This document shows positions 32,499-43,060 of a stretch of DNA of 64,000 nucleotides, in pieces (position 1 is the first letter of the stretch; each line of letters starts with the position of its first letter). Source of the DNA: Hawksworthiomyces lignivorus (Eukaryota; Ascomycota; Sordariomycetes; Ophiostomatales; Ophiostomataceae); assembly GCA_002917075.1 (NCBI GenBank), contig NTMA01000095.1:62001-126000 (forward strand), given 5' to 3'. The position numbers and the translations under genes were made by a program. The notes below the pieces were generated by a model that saw nothing but the letters and a program-made list of their open reading frames with translations, had not been told where the DNA came from and made no database searches.

Positions 32499-33121
32499 GG
32501 TAAGATGTTGTTGATAGAGTACGCTATGACATAAGACATCAAAATCGAGACAGGCGTGTATACAGGTTGCCTCTCTGTACATATACTCGGAAGCAAACGC
32601 GATGAACGTTGTTTAAAAAAACCAAGTAAATAAATAATCCTGAGGCTTGAGCCTCACATAGCTTGTCGACTGTGCTGATGCCTTACTCCGTAGCATTGCA
32701 AAATCTTCGGGGATCAAGATTCTAGCACTAAACCTAACAAGTTGCTTCGTGCGACTGGGGCTCGATGATATGGTATTATGCCATCCAAGCCAGTAAGACG
32801 CAACCCGTGTAGGGGATAGGAATTAGTTGGAAATAACGATTTTCTCCACTTGGCGGCTTTCCCCAAGCCCTACGGAATAAAGGCTATGGCAAATTAGTTC
32901 TTGTGAACATGGACGGAGGTAACTCCTAGAAACATTTATTCGGTACGCCTTGAGGATGGTTTCTTAGTGACAAAGTTTGTCGGGCATATACGCACTTTGC
33001 ATAGAGAATGGAAATTGGAAAAATACATGTACTTATTAGCATCGAGACCGGGAAGAATTTAACACCTCACTTACCGGACATTCTCAGGCCCATCATAACT
33101 AGAAACCTGACCGAAAGCAAA
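32499..33121. promoter_or_regulatory. Bidirectional promoter (MFS transporter / Ldh2-type dehydrogenase) with 16-bp hairpin palindrome
   Basis: 623 bp between two divergent start codons. At 32641–32656 lies TGAGGCTTGAGCCTCA, a 7-bp perfect inverted repeat with a 2-base centre. A TTACTCCGTA motif lies at 32683–32692. The palindrome could be an operator for a dimeric regulator, or a simple stem-loop. The Zn2Cys6 factor at 38–40 kb is the nearest candidate regulator. Confidence 0.4.
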
Positions 33122-34114
33122 ATGAAACTAACCATTCAGGAAGCTCAACAACTGGCTCACGGTGTTCTTGTCCGCACGGGGTACAGCACGGAGGGTGCGG
33201 ATCGCATCGCCAAACATCTCCTGGACAGCCAGCTTCGTGGTTACACGTCGGCCGGTCTTGCACGTATCCTTGCCATCCGTGACCGCCTGGCAGGCAGGGC
33301 GCCAGTCGAAGCTATCACGGTGACCAACGAGACGTCTGTACTCGCTCATCTAGATGGCCAGGACACCTTTGGTTATCTGGTCGGCCAGCGGGCCACAGAG
33401 ATGGCCATCTCCAAAGCCAAGCAGCTTGGTATTTCCATAGTCTGCGCCAACAACACCTGGACCACCGGCATGCTGGCCTATTACTCCGAGATGGCCACAA
33501 AAGAGAACCTAGTCACCATCATCACGGCCAATTCAACGCCGTGGGTAGCTGCACACGGAGGACACACCGGCGTGCACGGTACTAATCCGCTCTGCATCGG
33601 ATTCCCGTCCAGTGGTTCTCCGATCATTGTCGACATTGCTACGTCAAAGATCTTGCATGCCGATATTGTTCTGGCCCAGCGTCTCAACACAGAGCTGCCA
33701 CCGGGTGCGGCATTTAATGCACAAGGCGAGCCCACCACCAACCCGTGGGAAGTGTTTCAGGGTGCGATAGCACCTTGGGGGGGCCACAGGGGATCTGGAA
33801 TTGCTGCGGCTATCCAGCTCCTCGGTGTTTTAGCTGGGTCGCCAGCATTCCCCCCCACGCTAGGGCAGTTTGGGTTTTCTATTATTGCAATCGATCCAAG
33901 CCAATTCCGGCCCCTAGAAGACTTCAAGAAAGAGGTGGATCTGTATGCTAGGCGCATTCGTGAGAGCCCGCCAATAGCGGGAGGCCCACCACTCCGTCTT
34001 CCCTTTGAACGGTCTGCTTCGCTGAGGGCGGAAGCACTGCAGGCGGGAGAGGTAGATGTAGATGACTTTCTGTATAAGACACTGCTAGAGATCCTAAGTA
34101 AAAAGGCAGACTAA
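33122..34114 (+). CDS. Ldh2/MdhB-type NAD(P)H-dependent oxidoreductase (malate/L-lactate dehydrogenase 2 family)
   Basis: 330 residues from the Met at 33122 (MKLTIQEAQQLAHGVLV), intronless; an upstream in-frame ATG at 33008 adds a non-conserved leader. The fold is shown by LLDSQLRGYTSAGLARIL, then GYLVGQRATEMAISKAKQ, TIITANSTPWVAAHGG, HGTNPLCIGFPSSGSPIIVD and GQFGFSIIAIDPSQF. The family holds malate, ureidoglycolate, sulfolactate and 2,3-diketogulonate dehydrogenases and the delta1-piperideine-2-carboxylate (ketimine) reductases. The motif that is usually DSHG reads TSAG here, so the catalytic His is Ala. Either this fungal branch uses another acid or the reaction differs. Context with an amine oxidase would suit a cyclic-imine reductase, but that is inference. 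Confidence 0.85.
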   Translation: MKLTIQEAQQLAHGVLVRTGYSTEGADRIAKHLLDSQLRGYTSAGLARILAIRDRLAGRAPVEAITVTNETSVLAHLDGQDTFGYLVGQRATEMAISKAKQLGISIVCANNTWTTGMLAYYSEMATKENLVTIITANSTPWVAAHGGHTGVHGTNPLCIGFPSSGSPIIVDIATSKILHADIVLAQRLNTELPPGAAFNAQGEPTTNPWEVFQGAIAPWGGHRGSGIAAAIQLLGVLAGSPAFPPTLGQFGFSIIAIDPSQFRPLEDFKKEVDLYARRIRESPPIAGGPPLRLPFERSASLRAEALQAGEVDVDDFLYKTLLEILSKKAD

Positions 34115-35182
34115 CTACAAGAAAATGATATGCTCAAAGTTTCTGGAAACAACTAGATAGATTTAAAAAGAGGGAGACGCAAGAGAATCTCAGAGTGAGA
34201 GGAGAGAAATGGAGGACCTTCTCAGAATTAGGTGCATGGCGTATGATCGAGACTGTAATGTGTCTGCATCTAGTGAGGTACCACTAGAAAGACTTTTCTT
34301 GGCAAGCCAAACTTGCAAGCTACTTCCACTAGTAGAACTGCCGGTTATTTCCACACCATCGGGCTCTCAACGTTAGAAGCCCGAATTTTGGAGCAGATCT
34401 TCGGGCTCTCAAGCAACCCCTGTAATTGCGTCATTGTTAATTGCCAATGAATCCACTGAGAATTAGTCTTCCTATGAAGCTCAGTGCTTAATACCCCGAC
34501 ATGGTCGTCGGGATTGGCCAATGTCTTGCTTGTCAACACCTAAGCCTCGTGACGATTCCATAGATGACAATTGGCAATATGGCTCGGGGTTCTTGTTATT
34601 GTCACCTTTCAATGCACTGGAGCTACGGAACAACATGATCCATCGGGGTTCATAGGCCACGAGGAGGCTTTGGATGGAGCGCTAACTGCTCACAAGAGAC
34701 AAAGCCAGATACGTCCATCATCATTTCGACAAAACTACAAAGTTGACGTGCGCCAAAAACATTCATCTCCGGATTCATCGTAGGCCATTCGATACAATGA
34801 CTTGCCGGTCGTATCAGAGGTACACACACCCTTGGAAGCCAACGTGGCTATGGTCTAGACCAGCTTGCATTCTCGACGAAAAATATACACAGGCGCACGG
34901 CATGGATGCCATGGAGCACCAACCTCACTGAGCAGAATTTAGACAAGTTTATTATCTCCAAAGGGCTACTATTGAAAAGCCCGTCGGTGAGCTGCTGGGC
35001 TTAGACATTCCGCACAGGCTCAACCACCATCGTCGTAAGACTCTTTTTGTGCAATTTTGGGAGCATCTCATAATCCTGGTGATAAGTGGACATGAAAAGA
35101 TATGTTTCAGGCAATCGTTTTTTATAGAACGCTTTGGCGAGATAATAGCCTATGCAAAGTACAATGTCTTTTACAACGCTGC
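34115..35182. other. Convergent intergenic region
   Basis: About 1.07 kb between the stop codons of the Ldh2-type gene and the flavin monooxygenase. Frames are all under 71 codons and unrecognisable. The length is more than two 3' UTRs need, so it may hold decayed sequence. No repeat is evident by eye. Confidence 0.35.
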
Positions 35183-36928
35183 CTACAAATGCAATTTTCC
35201 TTCAAAAATGGTTCTCGTCTCTGGCTTCGCTTCCGCCTTTTGTCTCTCTCGTTCCCACCACTGGTTTCTAAGTGTGACAATCTCAGAGAAGGCTTCCGCC
35301 CACCGCGGGTCAAATTTCGGCAGCACGCGGCCGGTCGTTCCTGGCGCCGGCTCGCCTGCAATGTTGCGCAGAGCCTCAAAGTAGCCCTCGAATTCAGGGG
35401 AGATAGTGTAGAACAGCACACCGTCACCGCGCTCAGCGGCCAAGTCGCGCTCCCATTTTTGCATCTCCCTTTCAGATGGCAACTTGGCACGCCCTGCTAG
35501 GAAGCGGGCCACCGCCACAGCCTGCCATTCGAAGACGCGAAATGTCAACCCACCGGCGACCTTTTTCAGTGCGAATTGACAGTTAGCCGGGCTCTCAAAA
35601 TGGTCGCCAGCACTCTTGATTCCTCAAACATAACGTACCATTCCAATAAATGCCACGCTTGGGTCGGAAATGTTAAACACGTGCTGATAGAGGCCTTCTA
35701 TTCTCCGGCTTTTAGTTCTCGCGATTGTGTTCGGCAAAAAGGGAAAGCTGAAGTCGTAGCCCGTGGCAAACAGGACAATATCGATATTTTCAGCGGAGGA
35801 TCCGTCTTCGAAATCGATCTGCCCGTTTTCGGGATGGAAGCGGATGATGGGCGGTTTCATCAGAACGTGTGGGTGCACGAAGGCACCCCAGCCAAATGCC
35901 TTCAGAGGCTCTCGCAGCGAGGCGACAACCGGGTGTTTCGCGACGCGCCGAATCTCATGAAGGGCATCAAATGCGGAAACAGAGCCGCCCACTATGATGA
36001 CTCTCTGCAACAAGAGGGCAAAAAAGAATTCGTTTCAGTATATCGAAGGCATTTTCGAAGATCCTGAGATTGATTTATGCGCAGAAGAAGGGGATGTGAC
36101 TGAGACTCACCTTTCCCGAGAACTCGCCTGCAGAGCGAAAGTGCTTGCTGTGTCTTATTCGCCCAGGAAATGCCTCGTCGTACTCGGCAAGGCCAGGGAC
36201 GTTCGGAAGATAGGGTATCGAGAAATGGCCGGTTGCGACAACGATCGCGTCGAACACCTCCTGCCACCAAACGTTCTTCGACGCGCCAGGAAGAGCCTTC
36301 CTCAGCGTCAACACCCACTCCGCTCCTCTCTTTTCTGCATGCTCTACGTATGTACTGTACTCGATGCGCTCCTGGTGGCCGCCCCGGGTGAAGATACCGT
36401 CTACCCATTCGCAAATAACCTCCCGGTGGCGAAACGGCGCGTTGTGGCCGTACTGCACCCGCGCGCGGTTCGACACGATCTCGGGGATTGGTTCCTGCGT
36501 AAACGCCATGGTTTGTGGCGGAAGGTTGCTGTGGAGGTGTTCATGGATGCCCGTATCAGAATAACGAATCTGGTGCGAGTTGACCGCCTCTGTCTGCGCG
36601 GTTTCAGATGGGAAGACCTTGGGCCTATCGATGGGTCTGTCGGCCGTGCCATCGAGCAGCGCGCGGACAGATGGTATCTTTGGTGGCAGCTCAGGCGAGT
36701 AGACCCTAAATAACGTTTGTTAGGGTCTTTCCGTGCTGCAATTCCATTCGGTATCGACGTCCCACTGTTGTTAGAGTCTAAGACTGACCAAGTTCCGCCT
36801 GCAATATGCTTTCTCTCGAACACGCGGATGGTGTCGAACGCCTGTTCCTTCACGAGAGCATCCGTGGCTATGGCCCCAGCTGGACCTGCGCCTATGACGG
36901 CCACCCGGCGAGATCCTACACATTGCAT
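35183..36928 (-). CDS. Flavin-containing monooxygenase (FMO-like), four exons
   Basis: Minus-strand exons 36928–36789, 36705–36111, 36004–35639 and 35560–35183 encode 492 residues. The FAD site GAGPAG lies at residues 13–18 (VAVIGAGPAGAIATDAL). The FMO signature region reads FPGRIRHSKHF, close to the FxGxxxHSxxY/F consensus. The NADPH loop is VIIVGGSVSAFDAL, followed by the DIVLFATGYDF motif and C-terminal LTFRVFEWQAVAVARFLAGR. These enzymes use NADPH and O2 to oxygenate soft nucleophiles (N or S atoms), or perform Baeyer–Villiger reactions. The intron-1 border uses a GTCAGT donor and splits a Trp codon. It lies in the oxidative accessory region next to the Zn2Cys6 regulator; the substrate is unknown. 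Confidence 0.88.
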
Positions 36929-38022
36929 TATTTGGAAGGATGCTGACGTGAGGTAAATGGCGACGAACGATCCGTCAACGCGCAAACCACTAGCTGTATT
37001 TTAAAGGATCGTGGGTGTGCCGTACAAGTACTAAGACCAGCAGTGACACTTGAAGAACTGAACTAAATTGTTTATCTGGCAGTCGGGGCATAGCTCCAGG
37101 TGCTCCTGCAAGGGGCAGCTGTCCCGAGTCCAACTATCAGAAGGAATCAGCTTTATTCCCGCCATCCCCAATCTTTGCCATCGGGCTTTTCTTCGGAGGC
37201 TGGACGCCACGTTAGTATCCTACAATCGGGCTTTAAAAATTAGATTCAGATGGTATTGTCCGATGCTTAGGAGGTCCGTTTATAAGTAATGCCCCGTACT
37301 AGGTCCACTATTATTAAAACTAGATACAAAGCTTTTCAAGTGTAATCGTTTCGCCATCGCTGTTACGAATTACGATATACTGCCATTCCACTTGGTCCAT
37401 CCGTCCTCAACATATCACGGGCATATCGTGAGGATCAAGCACTAGTCCGCACACCCGCGGCTGACACTGAGCGGCTCTGTACTAGCGTACTGCATTAGGC
37501 GAAAGTTTATCATGCCTTTTATTTTATTGACGGGGGAAACACTTCCAGCCTTTGACGTCTAGGCTGTTTTACTAACGGATTATTAAGGTGTCGTATTTCT
37601 TTGCGTGTATTTGGACCTTCTGCCTCTCTCCGTTTTTCTAGCCGCAACATCTGGCAGTCTGACCTTTAGTGAGGATCAAAATGCTAGTACCAAATCAATC
37701 TTCACCTCAAGTACAGTGGTCTCGCAGTGCAGTGTATGTTCGTACAAATCCACGTAGCTATCAATCATACCCTACCTGTTTTCGAGTCTCAGAAGAGACC
37801 GATGTAGTTTCTACATGGCTGTGTAGTGGCGTAACTTCGGGATTGGGTGGAATCCCGTAAATGAAAAGCATTTCTTCAACCCGAGGTGCACCCAGAAACA
37901 GCTGTAGCAAGTACCTATAACTCGTCTTCCCAGAGGGTTCGCTATCTGAACAATTCCAATAACGCTGCCAAGTAAAATGGACATGAACGAGTGTGACATG
38001 TGTCGAAAAGCAAAGAGAGCTG
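36929..38022. other. Intergenic: FMO promoter and 3' flank of the Zn2Cys6 gene
   Basis: About 1.1 kb. The part near 36929–37060 is the FMO promoter. Nothing coding is recognised; frames are below 75 codons except shadows. T-rich runs at 37510–37640 have no clear identity. Confidence 0.35.
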
Positions 38023-39948
38023 TCAGGCCCCGCTCTGCCTATGGTCTCTGGAGCCGGATGGATTATGGTTGTCGTCAATCTGGAGCATCAGGGGCAGCAC
38101 CCACTGGTCGGGCTGTATCAGATCCTGGAACCCGTCGAGGGACGACTCGCTGGTGGCGCTCTCATCCAGTATGGCCCTGACGTCCACGCCGTCGTCCTCT
38201 GCTGGCATGGCGGCGCCGACGGCGGGATGCAGCGGGGGGCCCTGCTGCTGCTGCTGCTGCAGGACCTCGGCGGCAACGTCGCGGATCAGGCGCAGGGCGT
38301 TGTGGGCCAGGGCCCAGGTCTTGCTCAGGGACTTAAGCACGCCGATGGTGAGGGCGACGCTGTCGCGGTACTGGCGGCAGTGGACGGGGCGGGTGGCGCA
38401 GGCGGCCAGCTGGACGGTGGCGCTCAGCAGCAGGGCGCAGACGAAGAAGGGCGTGTGCTTGCGGACGGGGGCGCGGAGGGCGGCCAGGCTGGAGAGCTGG
38501 GTGGAGGCGGTGGTGGCCTTGACGGCGTGGGCATGCTGGGTGGCGACGGGGGAGATGTGGCAGTCGCTCTGGCCGCAGGAGATGCGGGCGGCGGCGGGCA
38601 GGGTCAGCACCAGGTCGCTGCGCGGGCAGTGCAGCACCATGCTGGCGTACTGGATGAGCATGTGCGCCTGGAAGAGCATCTCGTCGAGCTCGCCGCGGTC
38701 GCTGACGATCTCGCTCTTGCTGCGGTGCAGGTGGTGTGCCCAGCCGGCCAGCGCGTTGTCCACGGCCTCGACCTCGTCGCGGTGCGCCTCGTACGACCGC
38801 CCGATGGCCAGCACGCGCGACAGGATCCGCACCGCGTCGATCCGGTAGCAGAACGACGAGAACGGCAGCTCGTCGTCCGCGAAGAGCCGCGCGTCGAACT
38901 GCGCCAGCGACAGCGGCTCCGGCAGGCACGCCCCCTCCGCGTAGACCGCCTCCTCGCACGGCAGCAGCGCGTCGCTGGTCACGGCACCCGTCCGGAAGCT
39001 GCTCTTGTGGTGCAGCGCCGCCAGGTAGCCGTCCACGACAAACAGCTCCCACCACGTCCGCCGCAGCGACTCCTCCTCGACGGCGCTCCGCGCGCCGTGC
39101 GCCAGCGGGAACTTGCGGCGGTGCATGCCGAGCTCCAGGGCCAGCTGCACCGCGCGCGACAGGGCGATCTCAGATTCGGGCAGCTCGTGCCGCGCATGCA
39201 GGGCCACGGCAAACATGATGTTCGCCTGCACCATGCCGACGGTGCGCTGGCTGGTGTCGGCGACCGCGCGGCCCGTCGCTTCTCGGAGCGTGTCGGCCGA
39301 GATGGTTGTCGAATAGTGGCTGCCGACAAACTGGACTGCAAGGCGCAGATAGCGGGGGTACTTCTGGAGATGGTAGAAGTGTCGTGGCACGAGAAAGGGA
39401 TGTGAGCGGTGGAAGTACGAGTAGTACAGATTGACGAGGGCCTCGTCATCGATGCAGCTGAATCCGTCTCCGTCGGCCCCCGCTATCAATGCGTCGGCTT
39501 GTGGCTGGGGCGGCTGGAAAGCGTAGAGGCTGTCAAAGCCCAGGTGGAGTGATCCTAACAGGTCCGGCTCGTTCTGGATGGTTGGGACCGTGTCCAGCAG
39601 AATTGTGCCGTCTGTCCGAATTGACGATCCGTGACTGGCCGGTGTCGCACGCGCAGTAGGAGGTTCTCCCGGAAAGCCTGTAAACTGTGTTTCCCGAGTT
39701 GCAGTTGGTTCGGCTCGACGGCGTTTTCTGCCGCGGCGTGACGGCAAATAGTTGCATGATAGCTTAGCAGCACTGCATCGCCGACATGTCGGATAGGTCG
39801 CATCGCATCGAAGATGCTTCCGACGGCATTCGAGGCATGCCAAGGAGGACGTACGCTGAGCCACCACTTGGCGCGAGGAAGGGCTGTTGATTATTTCTTC
39901 CATTGGAGATGTCAGCTCGAGCGATGGAACTCCTAGTACTGAAGTCAT
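38023..39948 (-). CDS. Zn(II)2Cys6 transcription factor with fungal-specific TF domain
   Basis: 641 residues from the Met at 39948; the frame also opens at 40089, and a later Met lies at 39903. The binuclear zinc cluster CLECRRKHLRC…CRRC…C (CX2CX6CX6CX2CX6C, residues about 38–64) is complete and followed by a basic linker (RRGRKRRR). The middle region carries the fungal-specific TF domain (PF04082 type), including ALVNLYYSYFHRSHPFLVPR and SLRRTWWELFVVDGYLAALH. A CAG-encoded polyGln run of seven lies near the C-terminus. No intron is needed. Such proteins bind CGG triplets as dimers and usually act as pathway-specific activators. Its central position between the oxidase and transporter genes makes it the likely local regulator, which is inference. 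Confidence 0.93.
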   Translation of the reverse strand: MTSVLGVPSLELTSPMEEIINSPSSRQVVAQRTSSLACLECRRKHLRCDATYPTCRRCSAAKLSCNYLPSRRGRKRRRAEPTATRETQFTGFPGEPPTARATPASHGSSIRTDGTILLDTVPTIQNEPDLLGSLHLGFDSLYAFQPPQPQADALIAGADGDGFSCIDDEALVNLYYSYFHRSHPFLVPRHFYHLQKYPRYLRLAVQFVGSHYSTTISADTLREATGRAVADTSQRTVGMVQANIMFAVALHARHELPESEIALSRAVQLALELGMHRRKFPLAHGARSAVEEESLRRTWWELFVVDGYLAALHHKSSFRTGAVTSDALLPCEEAVYAEGACLPEPLSLAQFDARLFADDELPFSSFCYRIDAVRILSRVLAIGRSYEAHRDEVEAVDNALAGWAHHLHRSKSEIVSDRGELDEMLFQAHMLIQYASMVLHCPRSDLVLTLPAAARISCGQSDCHISPVATQHAHAVKATTASTQLSSLAALRAPVRKHTPFFVCALLLSATVQLAACATRPVHCRQYRDSVALTIGVLKSLSKTWALAHNALRLIRDVAAEVLQQQQQQGPPLHPAVGAAMPAEDDGVDVRAILDESATSESSLDGFQDLIQPDQWVLPLMLQIDDNHNPSGSRDHRQSGA

Positions 39949-40350
39949 GAGTCTGAAATGAAATGAAACTGAAGTGCAAAGCTGCAAGTAGATTTTAGTA
40001 CCTAGTGCGTATTGTGTGGTACGGATATCCTGCCTAGGCAAATGACGCCATTCGGAAGAAGTGGAGATGCAACGCCTTGTCGCCTTCACATTATAGGTGC
40101 ATAAAGCGGGGAGGAGGAGGAGGCTTCAAGAAACATGAATACCCCCGGTCGTTCTGTTTGAACCGGATGGTCAGATCTAATTCAACCTTTGATCTACCGA
40201 GTTTGTTCCGGTTCAATCGACGCCGAGTCGTGCATCATGGTTTCCTGGGAAGAGAAACCTCAAGCCCCTCAGTCCGCCAGCTCAACCAATGGATTGCAAG
40301 ACCATTGCTGGCACTTGTCTGGCGCTCATCCCGGCTTGCTAACAAAGCTA
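39949..40350. promoter_or_regulatory. Promoter side of the Zn2Cys6 gene
   Basis: About 400 bp upstream of the regulator. A purine tract GGGGAGGAGGAGGAGG lies near 40109–40124. The end (TGCTAACAAAGCTAG, about 40337–40351) looks like a branch point plus 3' splice site leading into the permease relic, so a lost first exon may have lain here. Confidence 0.35.
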
Positions 40351-40351
40351 G

Positions 40352-40735
40352 AATTATGATATTCGTCCCATTGACGCTGGACGACGCACATGGGGATTCG
40401 TATCCTTCCACGACTACTGTGGGCCCTGACTCTTGTGATATTTTGGGCGCATAGCACTCGCTAGAGGTAATCTGCATATTGTAGGGCTACTTTTGAATAC
40501 CAACATTTCGACGTATCTCACTGGAAGTGCCCTGATTCCTTACGGATTGAGCTGGTGGCAGGCCCTTATCTGTACGTTGATTTCGCCACTCTGGATTTTA
40601 GAACATCCAAAATAGACACTGACATGCACGAGGCATTATCCTTGGAAATTTACTTACTTCCTGTTTCGTTATCCTAAATTCCCTCCCAGGCGCTTATTAT
40701 GACAGCTGCGGCGGCCCAACTTATTTCTTAATCCA
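40352..40735 (+). pseudogene. Truncated relic of an NCS1-family nucleobase/allantoin permease
   Basis: Splicing at visible signals recovers a continuous NCS1 fragment. Exon 40352–40418 gives NYDIRPIDAGRRTWGFVSFHD. An intron 40419–40484 splits a Trp codon. Exon 40485–40571 gives NTNISTYLTGSALIPYGL and SWWQALI. An intron 40572–40632 follows, then from 40633 IILGNLLTSCFVILNSLPGAYY. This is the TM1–TM2 region of the purine-cytosine/uracil/allantoin permeases (Fur4/Dal4 relatives). After GAYY the match stops: the expected continuation (GFPV…WG) is absent and stop codons follow, so about 400 C-terminal codons are lost. No credible first exon is seen upstream. Both introns keep GT–AG borders, so truncation rather than point decay killed it. 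It sits beside the Zn2Cys6 gene. Confidence 0.75.
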
Positions 40736-41331
40736 CCTCTTTCATTTCGAGCCACAATATCATAAATGCTTTCAAAGAAAAATTAAGCAAACATAGATTG
40801 CATCTTCTAAACATCCTTCGAGATGTACTAGTGTTCGGCTATGCTTAGTTGCAGCTACAATGTGGAAACATACCACCCCCCCCATCCCTTCCAGGGTGAT
40901 CCAGGTATCGTACGTGCACAACCACAGCGCAGACACTTTGGAGGGCCAAGCTAACCCGTTAATCTAGACCGGAATCGTGGTCAATTTATCGTTTGTGATA
41001 TCGGCTTGATTTGCCCTTATCTTTGTGTTCTTCGCATATATCTTCAAAGTTGTTGCCGCCGAGAGCCGATTCGATCAGCGAGTGGCCGCTATTTTGCAGT
41101 CGCTAAGATCCAAGCTGATCAAACTTGCCAACATAACCAAGCCAGCTTTGTTTGTTACGCCGACGGCGAATCAAAAGGTTTCTCTAAGCTATTGGCCTTC
41201 AACTCAGCGATCAATAGCTAGTGACCGGAATATCAATTCTCACTGTCAGATTTGTCAAACACTGCACCCTCACGCAGTACCACTTTTACATGATTTACCT
41301 TCTAGGACTCACCTAATTCACCGTCCATCAG
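40736..41331. other. Region upstream of the membrane-protein exon, perhaps holding its first exons
   Basis: Roughly 600 bp. From about 40968 the plus strand reads TGIVVNLSFVISA, a TGA, then FALIFVFFAYIFKVVAAESR and onward to about 41180. This resembles a hydrophobic segment plus a cytosolic loop of a membrane protein, and could be an upstream exon of the gene at 41332. The TGA and the missing donor leave it unresolved. A C8 run lies at about 40877. Confidence 0.35.
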
Positions 41332-42569
41332 TCGACTGTTGTTCTTCTATGTCAATACTTTTATGAGCATCCGTCGATAGCGCTATGGAGAGCGTTCAGC
41401 ATGGTTGTCCTCTTTGGCATGCTTGTGGCTGCACAAGTTCTGGTATCGAGTGACATTTTTCTTGAGTATTACGGAATGTCATGCCAATGTACCTGGGATC
41501 ATCTGTCCGGAAGCTTTCACGACTCGGCGCTGTATCTGGTTATCTCGTTGGTGATGTTGGGCTGGGGCATGGCGGCTACATTAGTAACATTATTTCCATC
41601 GTTACAAGAGCAGTCCGATCGGCTTGCACAGCTATCTTTAAAGATTACTTTCATACCAGCTAAGCTGTTCTGCCGAGCGAAGAACAAAGTAGCCGAGATA
41701 AACCGCAAGTGGTCAGAATTATATGAAAACGGACTAAAATGGGATTATGGTCTTTCAATTCGAGCGACGTTGCAGGCTCTCCGCATTGCTGTGTTTACAC
41801 TGTTCTGGTATTCTGCTGCGGCTCTCTCATTTTGTTCCTTCTTCATCTGTTTTACTCTTTATGAGATCTTCTCGTCAAGCTTTTTGGGTGTCGCACGAAT
41901 CTCCACCACTCTCTTGTGGAGCACACTACAGATATTTGCCATGAAGCAGGCAGTGAAAGACCCTGAATCTGGAATGTCTGGAAGCGAAGATGAATGGGGA
42001 TTTGGCCAGATTGTTCCAGTGCTGCTCCTTGCTCTACCGCTGATGTCAGTCTTTGAAATCTATGCTGGTAAGTCAAAGTGCTAGAATTAAAATTTGTTAA
42101 CCTACGGCTTGCTTACAATGCTGACGCTAGATAGACGCTCATGAGAAAGAAGGGACAAAAAAAGGGCTAAGTAGAGGGGAAACCTTTGGCAAAAGAAATA
42201 TGCTTTCTAGCACAACCCGAGAACAAGAACTAAGCCTAGAACTGCGGGGACTCGAGTTCTCGACAGCACAGCATTGATTCTGGAGATGAGATCCCGGTCG
42301 GAGGACCCTTAAAGCACTGGGATACGGAAGAACGCATCGGAAAATTGAACGAAAAACCTCAAAATAGTCTCGATGTATCAGAAAAGGCAATGCAAGCCCA
42401 GGTCGACGAGCTCCAGGAATCAATATACAAGTGGAAGTTCTTTGTATTGTGGCTAGTTGCGGTTATTCTTGGCGCCGTTAGCTACTTGGTCTACGCTGCT
42501 GTGAAGGCGTGCCGTTTTTCTAACCTCGGTCATAATGAAGGAAGTATCACGAAGAAATCGCATATATAG
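41332..42569 (+). CDS. Fungal multi-pass membrane protein, probably disrupted (incomplete 5' end, frameshift in exon 2)
   Basis: An exon 41332–42067 begins after a good 3' splice site (CTAAT…CATCAG) and encodes about 245 residues. It has several hydrophobic segments (MVVLFGMLVAAQVL, YLVISLVMLGWGMAATLVTL, FGQIVPVLLLALPLMSVFEI). A GTAAGT donor at 42068 leads to a second exon from about 42132. Its first frame stops at about 42276, while a frame shifted by one base stays open to 42569 and ends with a further TM helix (FFVLWLVAVILGAVSYLVYA). The two frames overlap around the G4 run at 42246–42249, so one extra G would explain the break; a sequencing error is equally possible. The first exons are not resolved. 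It looks like an uncharacterised fungal integral membrane protein; I cannot name a function. Confidence 0.5.
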
Positions 42570-43060
42570 CTCGTGTGTAATTTACATACCAAAAGCGATA
42601 ACGATAGTAGGAAAAGCTGTCAGTCTCACATAAGACGGATGGGTTGTTGCAGAGAAACGACCGCGAGTAGATGGGCGCCTTACACAGATATAATGGGACG
42701 CTGACCAGCAGCGCCTTTCTTCATGCATTAGAGAGGTGGATCGTAAAGTAATATTGTGACTGTAAGAAATAAGACTCGGAGTTGCCAAGAGGCCGCGAGC
42801 CCCACGTTAAGAGCAGAGCTATTACAATTGAAGTCTAAGGTCGGAGAGTTAAGTTGACAACATATAAGTATATATCTACTTACGCTTTCAATCTTAAGAC
42901 TGTAGTTCTTTATTATTTTTGCGAGACTTTCCTACTCAAAGCTTCGTGAAACGTCTACAGCTTTAAAGGTCATTTCCATTCTCTCTTTCATCTAAACTAT
43001 AAAATAAGAGCTGCTATTTTCATCAACCTCTTTCCTACCAGAGAATTACAGGCACGAACC
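42570..43060. promoter_or_regulatory. Promoter region of the alpha/beta hydrolase gene
   Basis: 490 bp with an AT-rich core (TATATAT at about 42870) and pyrimidine-rich sequence (CATTCTCTCTTTCATC…) in the last 90 bases before the ATG. No gene is seen. Confidence 0.35.

Noticed and set aside
37993..39405. 470-codon plus-strand frame opposite the Zn2Cys6 gene
   Set aside because: Gly/Ala/Gln-rich antisense shadow of the regulator coding sequence.
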